A stretch of 9,998 nucleotides of DNA, from NCBI GenBank assembly GCA_022564085.1, contig JADFMC010000046.1, positions 1 to 9,998 of the forward strand. Reading direction: 5' to 3'. The number at the start of each line of letters is the position of its first letter. Position 1 is the first letter of the stretch. Made by a program: the position numbers and the translations under genes. Shown here piece after piece: positions 5,025 to 9,998 of the stretch. Origin of the DNA: Fidelibacterota bacterium. GTDB lineage: Bacteria > Fidelibacterota > Marinisomatia > SCGC-AAA003-L08 > TS1B11. The notes beneath the pieces were generated by a model that worked only from the letters and a program-made list of their open reading frames with translations, made no database searches and was not told where the DNA came from.

Positions 5025-7094
5025 TTAGATTCTGAGCAAAGACTTGAGAATAATCTCAATATCGAAGGTCAAGGACTGATGTCGCAAGTAGTAGTGCTGA
5101 TAGCTGGTTGAGACTTCAGGTTCGCTGGTCACCCGTCGCAGTTGCGAGAGGCCGGTGAGGCCCGGCTTGAAGAGCAGGTGCGGGTCGGGGCCGTCCGCCG
5201 GCGTTATTTCCGCGCCCACGAAACTGATGTTACCTTTGAAAATTGACCAGAGCAGCGGTAGCCGCCGGATAGCGGGGTGGCCGCGGCGCAATAGCCAAAT
5301 TCGGCACTGTCCTCCGTCTGCCGTCCAGATAGTGACTCTCCGCAACCCGCCCACTAGCAGGATAAAGGGCCACAGCGGCAGCAGTAATAGATTGGCCAGG
5401 GCTGCGGCCAGCAGGTCGAATGATCGCTTGGACAAGCGGTGGAAACGATGGTAAAAGGTCATTTCCAGGTCGACCAATGGCAGATCGCCGAAGTGCTCAA
5501 CGTCCGTTTTCCCCAGCATAAATTCATCCTCGTGGGGCACGATCCGAAACAGCAGGTTCAGATCACGGGTATCCTCGAGAATATCCATCAGATCACGGTT
5601 GGAATAGTGTTCACTGGCCACGATCACCTCCTGGAAACGATGCCGTGCCGCCAGCTCCTCGATCTCGGTTACGAAGCCCAGGAAAGGGAGCGACGCGCTA
5701 CCGCCGTCGTCGGGCGCCTGGCGATCGATGAAACCGATCAGGTCGATACCCATGTCGGGCCGGCGCAGGAGCATCTGTGCCACCCGGCGTCCTTCGGACC
5801 CGGCGCCCATAATCACTGCCCGCCGCGAGAAGATCGATGTCCGTTGGGTGCGATAGCTGTCCCCTACTTTGTGGGTGGCCTGGCGCATGTGCACGATCAG
5901 CCGCCAGCCGGGGATCAATAGAGCCACCAGCCCCGAGGCGGCTACCAGCACCAGCCGCGAATAGGCGACCTCCCTCACAAAGAAAGTCAGCGTAGCGATC
6001 ACCAGAAAGCCGATCACCGCTGATATCAAGGCCCGGCTATAACTGAGTACGTATCGGCTGTAGATCTGGAGCAGACCACCGATCACCAGCCACAGGACAA
6101 CGTAAACCGCCACTACCGGAGCATAGATTTGCACTGCCAAAGCGGTATCAAAGCGCGGATCGGGGAGAAAGCGGGCCACTATCATCAGGAAGAACGCCAC
6201 CGATATGCCCAGGGCATCGATAATCAGCGAGGAAAAAGTGGCCAGATAGCTCCTAACATAGGTAAATGCCGCCAGGAGGTGGATCGCCAGCCGCAGGGTG
6301 GCCCTGGTGAACAGTCCGCCCGATAGCCCGCGGTGTTTGCGAGCGAAGGTAGCCATGGCCTCGAAGTGCAGCCGCTGGTAATATAGTGGCGCCGCTACAT
6401 GAGTGACTCCTTTATAGTGGATGATCTCGGTCTCCGGCAGATAGACCACTTTATATCCCGCCAGATGAACTCGATAGCAATAGTCCAGATCATCGCCCCA
6501 CATAAAAAAATCTTCATCCATGGGGCCCACCGTTTCGAGGACCGTGCGGGTCAGGCACAGGCAGGCGCCACTGATGGCCTCAACCTCATGAGTCTCATCC
6601 GGATCCAAATATGACAGGTCGTAACGGGCGAACAGGCGGCTATGGGGAAAGAGCTTTGCCAGCCCCACGAAGTGGGTAAAGGCCACCCAGGGCCGGGGGA
6701 AACTGCGCTTGGCAGCTTTTTGAAAGGTGCCGTCACTGTTCAATATTTTCGGGCCGACACAACCGACCTGGGGGTGGTTCGCCAGGTAATCGGTGAGTAC
6801 CTGCGGGGTGTTCTCTTCGACGATCGTATCAGGATTCAGGGAAAGGATGTAATCCCCGGTGGCGGCCGCCAACCCCTGGTTAAGAGCAGGGGCGAAGCCC
6901 CGATTATGGTTATTGCTGATGATCCTGACTTCCGGGAACAGCTCCGGCACCATCTCCATCGTCCCGTCGTGGGAATTGTTATCCACCAGGATAATCTCGC
7001 ACTCACCGTCAAAGCGGGTCTGCCTCAACGACTGCAGGCACTGCTTGACAAACTCGCGAACATTGTAGCTGACGATTACGACCGAAAGGGTCAT
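5025..7094 (-). CDS. GT2 glycosyltransferase fused to a polytopic phosphoglycosyl-transferase-like (WbaP/CpsE-type) module
   Basis: This 689-residue protein has two parts. Residues 1 to about 255 are a rhamnosyltransferase-like GT2 domain: LSVVIVSYNVREFVKQCL (3-20), DNNSHDG (38-44), NRGFAPALNQG (64-74), the metal-site motif NPDT (87-90), AISGACLCLTR and GDDLDYCYR (200-208). Residues about 266-400 carry four or five hydrophobic segments. A Rossmann-like CoA_binding_3 region follows (RRAVIMGAGSEGRRVA, 425-439; LIGFID, 452-457). The last part resembles a bacterial sugar transferase: KRSFDLLAAAL (556-566), LPLLWSIFKGNISFVGAE (612-629) and FKPGLTGLSQL (642-652), ending in SLTFDIEIILKSLL. The expected segment between 582 and 612 (GPvfFrQ, KFRSM and the catalytic Asp-Glu) is short and not recognisable, so the phosphoglycosyl transferase step may be lost or altered. 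It overlaps the upstream GT2 gene by ATGA, and a role in surface-glycan or lipid-linked oligosaccharide assembly at the inner membrane is likely. Confidence 0.88.
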   Translation of the reverse strand: MTLSVVIVSYNVREFVKQCLQSLRQTRFDGECEIILVDNNSHDGTMEMVPELFPEVRIISNNHNRGFAPALNQGLAAATGDYILSLNPDTIVEENTPQVLTDYLANHPQVGCVGPKILNSDGTFQKAAKRSFPRPWVAFTHFVGLAKLFPHSRLFARYDLSYLDPDETHEVEAISGACLCLTRTVLETVGPMDEDFFMWGDDLDYCYRVHLAGYKVVYLPETEIIHYKGVTHVAAPLYYQRLHFEAMATFARKHRGLSGGLFTRATLRLAIHLLAAFTYVRSYLATFSSLIIDALGISVAFFLMIVARFLPDPRFDTALAVQIYAPVVAVYVVLWLVIGGLLQIYSRYVLSYSRALISAVIGFLVIATLTFFVREVAYSRLVLVAASGLVALLIPGWRLIVHMRQATHKVGDSYRTQRTSIFSRRAVIMGAGSEGRRVAQMLLRRPDMGIDLIGFIDRQAPDDGGSASLPFLGFVTEIEELAARHRFQEVIVASEHYSNRDLMDILEDTRDLNLLFRIVPHEDEFMLGKTDVEHFGDLPLVDLEMTFYHRFHRLSKRSFDLLAAALANLLLLPLWPFILLVGGLRRVTIWTADGGQCRIWLLRRGHPAIRRLPLLWSIFKGNISFVGAEITPADGPDPHLLFKPGLTGLSQLRRVTSEPEVSTSYQHYYLRHQSLTFDIEIILKSLLRI

Positions 7095-7873
7095 GGCTCG
7101 GGGGGATTTTCCGCTTCCTGAGGCTGGAAAAAACGTTCCCGGATGATATCCCTTAGTTGGGACAACTTGAGCCTGATGACCATCCAGACCGCCTCATATA
7201 TAATTCCCTGGGACATCTTTGAGTCCCCTTCAGTCCTATCGATGAAAATAATCGGGACTTCCTTGATGCTGTATCCCTGCCGGTAGGCCCGGAAGGTGGT
7301 CTCGATCTGAAAGGAATAGCCCTCCGACCGGATTGTGGGGATATCCAGCTTTTCCAACACTTTGCGCTTCCAGCATTTGAATCCGCCGGTGAGGTCCCAC
7401 ACCGGTATACCGGTGATCAGCCTGGCGTACAGATTAGCGGACCAGCTCAATATGAGGCGGGAAAGGGGCCAATTGACTATATTCACCCCCTTGATATAGC
7501 GGCTGCCGATGACCAGGTCATATTCCTTGCTCTCGGCCAGCAAATCCGGGATCTGGTCGGGGTCATGGGACAGGTCGGCGTCCATCTGTATGATCTGTTG
7601 GTAGTCCCGCTGCAGCGCCCATTTGAATCCGGCGCAATAAGCGGTTCCCAGACCCTGCTTTTCGGGACGCCGCAGCACGTGTACCCAAGCCTCTTGCTCG
7701 GACTGCTGCTCGACCCACTGGCCGGTCCCGTCCGGTGAATTATCGTCCACCACCAGCACATGGGCTCCGGGCACTACCACATGGATACGCTCGAGCAACG
7801 TCTCAACATTCTGGCGCTCGTTGTAGGTGGGAGTAATGATCAGTGTTTTATTGGTTGGTACGGTTTGCGGCAT
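7091..7873 (-). CDS. polyprenol-phosphate mannosyltransferase-like GT2 (DPM1 type)
   Basis: This 260-residue protein is a single soluble GT-A domain without C-terminal membrane helices. Motifs run in order: IITPTYNERQNVETLLERI (12-30), VVDDNSPDGTG (41-51), GLGTAYCAGFKWAL (74-87) and the metal-binding MDADLSHDP (97-105). VIGSRY (121-126), DLTGGFKCW (160-168), EGYSFQIE (184-191) and IDRTEGDSKM (211-220) follow. This set is the signature of dolichol/polyprenol-phosphate mannose synthases. Family knowledge: these make polyprenyl-phosphate mannose (or another hexose) from a nucleotide sugar, as donor for membrane glycosyltransferases. The sugar is not certain from sequence. The ATG at 7873 gives a usual length; no clear Shine-Dalgarno precedes it. 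Its stop overlaps the next gene's start (ATGA, 7091-7094), which implies translational coupling and a shared pathway. Confidence 0.92.
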   Translation of the reverse strand: MPQTVPTNKTLIITPTYNERQNVETLLERIHVVVPGAHVLVVDDNSPDGTGQWVEQQSEQEAWVHVLRRPEKQGLGTAYCAGFKWALQRDYQQIIQMDADLSHDPDQIPDLLAESKEYDLVIGSRYIKGVNIVNWPLSRLILSWSANLYARLITGIPVWDLTGGFKCWKRKVLEKLDIPTIRSEGYSFQIETTFRAYRQGYSIKEVPIIFIDRTEGDSKMSQGIIYEAVWMVIRLKLSQLRDIIRERFFQPQEAENPPEP

Positions 7874-7965
7874 GTCCGATGAAATAAAAATTCAGCTGGT
7901 TATTTTCGTTTCCGGCGCCAATTGATAGGCTCTAATGAACTGGGTCAGTGATCCGGGATTGCCTG
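7874..7965. other. spacer between purE and the glycosyltransferase pair, small hairpin
   Basis: This 92-bp spacer holds no gene. At 7958-7975 a perfect 6-bp stem (attgcc/ggcaat, 6-nt loop) straddles the purE stop. It is too short, and lacks a T-run on the minus strand, to be called an intrinsic terminator. An AT-rich stretch (aaataaaaatt, 7881-7891) lies just upstream of the glycosyltransferase start. No convincing promoter pair was found. Confidence 0.4.
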
Positions 7966-8427
7966 TCAAGGCAATACGGAGCCTCGAGCTTTATACGCCT
8001 TGAGGCGCTCCCGAAGTTCCGCATCGCCCAGGGCCAGAATCTCGGCCGCCAGCACCGCTGCATTAATGGCCCCGGCCTTTCCCACGCTGACGGTGGCCAC
8101 CGGCACCCCTTTGGGCATCTGTACGGTAGACAACAGGGCATCCAGGCCGTCTGCCAGCCCCCCCGGCAGCGGAACCCCGATCACCGGCAGTATGGAATGG
8201 GCCTTCAGTGCGCCCGCCAGGTGGGCCGCCATGCCCGCCCCGGCGATCAGCACGCCATACCCCTGCTCCTCGGCCGAAGCGGCAAACTGGGCCACCTGTT
8301 CGGGGCTGCGATGGGCAGACAGCACCTGCACCTGGTAAGGCAAGCCGAAATATTCCAGATATGGCAAGGCTGCTTCCATCAACGGCCGGTCGGTTTCACT
8401 ACCCATCAGGAGTGCAACTTTTTTCAT
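7966..8427 (-). CDS. purE: 5-(carboxyamino)imidazole ribonucleotide mutase, class I
   Basis: This 153-residue protein has the complete PurE pattern. KVALLMGSETDRPLM (3-17) holds the GSxSD-type phosphate loop, here with Thr in place of the usual Ser. SAHRSPEQV (37-45) contains the class I His-Arg motif. IAGAGMAAHLAGALKAH (61-77) and TVQMPKGVPVATVSVGKAGA (101-120) complete the active site. Family knowledge: it converts N5-CAIR to CAIR in purine synthesis, normally working after PurK, which is not in this window. SAHR rather than SAHK supports class I over the class II direct AIR carboxylase. The ATG at 8427 follows AAGGG with 7 nt spacing on the minus strand. The gene begins 13 bp after the lipoprotein gene, so the two are probably co-transcribed. 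Confidence 0.96.
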   Translation of the reverse strand: MKKVALLMGSETDRPLMEAALPYLEYFGLPYQVQVLSAHRSPEQVAQFAASAEEQGYGVLIAGAGMAAHLAGALKAHSILPVIGVPLPGGLADGLDALLSTVQMPKGVPVATVSVGKAGAINAAVLAAEILALGDAELRERLKAYKARGSVLP

Positions 8428-8440
8428 CGCTCAACCCTTG

Positions 8441-9499
8441 TTAGGTCATCTTGGTGTCATGGGTCGTGCCGGCCGGCCGGTCAAAGGAGTGGAACGTCCT
8501 TAGAATCGTCTCCAGCCATTTGATCAGCAGCACCTTCGACCGCCCCGGATTAAATACTACCCCGGTGAGAAAATAGATCCTGTTCTGCACCCGGTCCCGG
8601 AAGAGATAGTTCACGAATGGGCCTCCGGCAGTCTGCTGGTTGTGGCCCCATACACCGCGCTGGATCATTATTTCGTGGCCCTGTTCCATCCCCAATTCTA
8701 TCGACCGGAAAAGTGTGTCGATGTAAATATCGCCGAACAGTTCCTCCGCTATATATTCCATCCGCTTCCAGGCCCAGGCCGGGTTGATCCGGGCGCTATC
8801 ACCAGACTCAATCCAATGTATTCCCAACCAGCGATAGGGATAGCCCCGGCCCAGCCAGATGAAATTTTGCTCCGGTTTCTCCTTAACGATTATAAATCCG
8901 TGCTGGATACGCAAGCCGATATCGTACTGTTCCTCCAACTGGGCCATCAGTTTCTTCTCGACCTTATACTTATAGACGATCTTGTATTGGCGCAGCCTGA
9001 GCTGCTGCTCGAACTGGTCGAATATCCAGTTCTGTAGACGCTCCAGTTCCAGTTGGGCGTGAATGGCGCTATGGGCGGTGAGACCCAGGAAAATCTGTCC
9101 CTTGGCCAGATAATCCGTAGCCACGAAGATCGGGTTCCCGCCCTGTAAAGCCTGCTCCACCCGCTCAGCGCCAAGGATCCGGCGGACCAACAGGTCACAT
9201 GTGGAATCCACCGGGTTGGAAAGTGAGGCCACCACCAGACTGTTATAATGGCGGTAATCTTCAAATTCATACGGCGAGGCCCACTTGATCTTGAAAACCG
9301 GTTCCGGGGCGGGAGTGGCCATCTCCCGGCCGAATACTTTTGTAAGCAGCGGTTCCAGTAGCGGGCGATCCTCATCGGAGGTGATGATTACCAGCACATC
9401 TTGCTGGCCGATGGCCGGCGGCTTAATGTTACAGGCGACAGCCGCCAAAAGGAGGGCCAACAGCAGGACCGATGATAAACGTGAGGGTGGTATAGGCAT
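8441..9499 (-). CDS. DUF4837-family predicted lipoprotein
   Basis: This 352-residue protein starts with a lipoprotein signal: hydrophobic SSVLLLALLLAAVAC, with Cys23 as the likely lipidated residue (box AVAC, where Ala at -3 is less usual). The body has the features I recall for DUF4837. An early strand (QDVLVIITSDEDRPLLEPLL) is followed by 'EP.F.I' (EPVFKIKW) and FVATDYLAKGQIFLGLTAHS. Then come GFIIVKEKPEQNFIWLGRGY and the conserved RGVWGHNQQTAGGPFVNYLF. The C-terminus reads IYFLTGVVFNPGRSKVLLIK and LETILRTF. Function is unknown; the family is mostly known from Bacteroidota-type genomes, where it sits as a secreted or membrane-anchored lipoprotein. There is no clear Shine-Dalgarno. The signal peptide directly after the ATG supports the start. 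The gene precedes purE by 13 bp. The family assignment is from remembered pattern, not a search. Confidence 0.8.
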   Translation of the reverse strand: MPIPPSRLSSVLLLALLLAAVACNIKPPAIGQQDVLVIITSDEDRPLLEPLLTKVFGREMATPAPEPVFKIKWASPYEFEDYRHYNSLVVASLSNPVDSTCDLLVRRILGAERVEQALQGGNPIFVATDYLAKGQIFLGLTAHSAIHAQLELERLQNWIFDQFEQQLRLRQYKIVYKYKVEKKLMAQLEEQYDIGLRIQHGFIIVKEKPEQNFIWLGRGYPYRWLGIHWIESGDSARINPAWAWKRMEYIAEELFGDIYIDTLFRSIELGMEQGHEIMIQRGVWGHNQQTAGGPFVNYLFRDRVQNRIYFLTGVVFNPGRSKVLLIKWLETILRTFHSFDRPAGTTHDTKMT

Positions 9500-9670
9500 A
9501 GAAAACGGCTTATCAGCTTTTGGATCCCTGGTTGCTCATTCGCAATTCAGCAGGCCGGCAGCGGCAGACCAGCCCGATTCTCCCGGCTCAAGCGTGAAAT
9601 TTGCCATGAAAAATGGACGGATCACACCTTATTTTTTGCCAAGCCTGCGAGAGGAGGAGCCCAGGGGGGG

Positions 9671-9712
9671 AATGCATAATGCGAAATGAAAAATGCAGTG
9701 TGCAAAATGAAA
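9671..9712. repeat. two tandem 21-bp repeats, AATGCA-type
   Basis: Two adjacent units (9671-9691 and 9692-9712) each start with aatgca and end with aaatgaaa. They agree at 17 of 21 positions by hand alignment. The A-rich composition differs sharply from the GC-rich flanks. This may be the edge of a dispersed intergenic repeat family, but other copies are not in the window. Confidence 0.6.
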
Positions 9713-9746
9713 ACTGGAAGGGATTCCAAATTCTTTGCTCCTTCGG

Positions 9747-9886
9747 CTACGCTCCCCCGCCCTGGCCGGGCAGTCCGATGGCCTGGTTGGGGCACTAAAC
9801 CGTGCAGTAAGAAGGGCGTAGCGCGCTACGCCCCTACCGGTCCTCCGGCAACTGCCGGCTGCCCACAGCCAACTGTTGGAGCGTAG
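9747..9886. repeat. 9-bp inverted repeat enclosing a 20-bp perfect palindrome
   Basis: ctacgctcc at 9747-9755 is the exact reverse complement of ggagcgtag at 9878-9886. Between them lies a perfect 20-bp palindrome, gggcgtagcg/cgctacgccc (9814-9833), built from the same GCGTAGC core. A further perfect hairpin, ccggca-ac-tgccgg, is at 9845-9858, and ccaac-t-gttgg is at 9869-9879. The shared core suggests one repeat unit with internal symmetry, as in REP/MITE-like intergenic elements. No transposase is present, and no target-site duplication was recognised. Confidence 0.6.
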
Positions 9887-9893
9887 CGGAAAT

Positions 9894-9917
9894 CCCGCCA
9901 ACCCCTCCAACGGCGGG
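9894..9917. repeat. GC-rich hairpin
   Basis: cccgcc (9894-9899) pairs perfectly with ggcggg (9912-9917) across a 12-nt loop. It continues the series of hairpins in this region. No T-run follows it on either strand, so it is not called a terminator. Confidence 0.45.
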
Positions 9918-9920
9918 GCC

Positions 9921-9985
9921 ACTTCTTCTCCCCGACTGCCAACTGCCACTGCCACTGCTACTTCTCCTCCCCGACTGCCACTGCC
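9921..9985. repeat. direct repeats with ACTGCC tandem units
   Basis: A block reading acttcttctccccgactgcc (from 9921) recurs with one difference at 9960-9979 (acttctcctccccgactgcc). Within and after the blocks, actgcc occurs at 9935, 9943, 9949, 9974 and 9980, with a near-match at 9955. The spacing is irregular, so this is a degenerate tandem repeat rather than a CRISPR array. Confidence 0.65.
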
Positions 9986-9998
9986 AGGCTCGCCGTAG

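Larger units (their letters stand above)
9500..9998. other. gene-free region with dense short palindromes and repeats
   Basis: No credible gene is seen in about 500 bp. Open frames here translate to low-complexity, repeat-driven peptides (for example a minus frame reading HFAHCIFHFALCIP). The stretch next to the lipoprotein gene (9500-9640) should contain its promoter, but no clear pair of hexamers was identified. From about 9640 onward the sequence is built from direct repeats and hairpins that are listed separately. The right end (9920-9998) is C-rich and repetitive. Confidence 0.7.

Noticed and set aside
7958..7975. Hairpin at the purE stop as a transcription terminator
   Set aside because: The stem is only 6 bp, moderately AT-containing, and no T-run follows on the minus strand.
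9629..9955. Minus-strand 108-residue open frame over the repeat block
   Set aside because: The peptide simply reflects the tandem and palindromic repeats (HFAHCIFHFALCIP and similar) and has no domain-like pattern.
9921..9985. CRISPR-like repeats at the right end
   Set aside because: Repeat units are short and degenerate with irregular spacing and no unique spacers; no cas genes are present.

Overview
The window is a moderately GC-rich bacterial chromosome segment in which every convincing gene lies on the minus strand, so the genes are read from right to left. A DUF4837-type lipoprotein, an AccA-type carboxyltransferase, an MCC-like acyl-CoA carboxylase beta subunit and PurE suggest a member of the Bacteroidota/FCB supergroup or a related uncultured lineage. 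The DUF4837 match is the main taxonomic clue and the assignment is tentative. Few of the housekeeping genes have a clear Shine-Dalgarno sequence.

Layout, right to left. Positions 9500-9998 hold no credible gene but many short palindromes and direct repeats. A predicted DUF4837 lipoprotein (9499-8441) is followed after 13 bp by purE (8427-7966). Next comes a tightly coupled glycosylation pair: a polyprenol-phosphate mannosyltransferase-like GT2 (7873-7091) and, with an ATGA overlap, a 689-residue fusion of a GT2 domain with a polytopic phosphoglycosyl-transferase-like module (7094-5025). After a spacer with an imperfect inverted repeat come accA (4885-3929) and an overlapping YbgC/4HBT-type thioesterase (3941-3507). 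A gene-poor 262-bp stretch follows.

The left third is the most unusual part. A biotin-dependent acyl-CoA carboxylase beta subunit (2664-1018) is bracketed by two HicBA-type toxin-antitoxin modules of different sequence type, both antitoxin-first: 3244-2764 upstream and 974-524 downstream. Immediately after the downstream hicA lies a 114-bp diverged second copy of the 3' end of the carboxylase gene (505-392), in frame with the hicA stop. It is followed by the start of another membrane-anchored GT2 glycosyltransferase that runs off the left edge. This points to duplication or recombination at the carboxylase 3' end, with a hicBA cassette now between the intact gene and the old tail.

Functional themes are acyl-CoA/fatty-acid carboxylation (AccA, acyl-CoA carboxylase beta, thioesterase), surface-glycan or lipid-linked sugar synthesis (three GT2 genes), purine synthesis (PurE) and two small toxin-antitoxin modules. 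No tRNA, rRNA, CRISPR array, transposase or integrase was seen.
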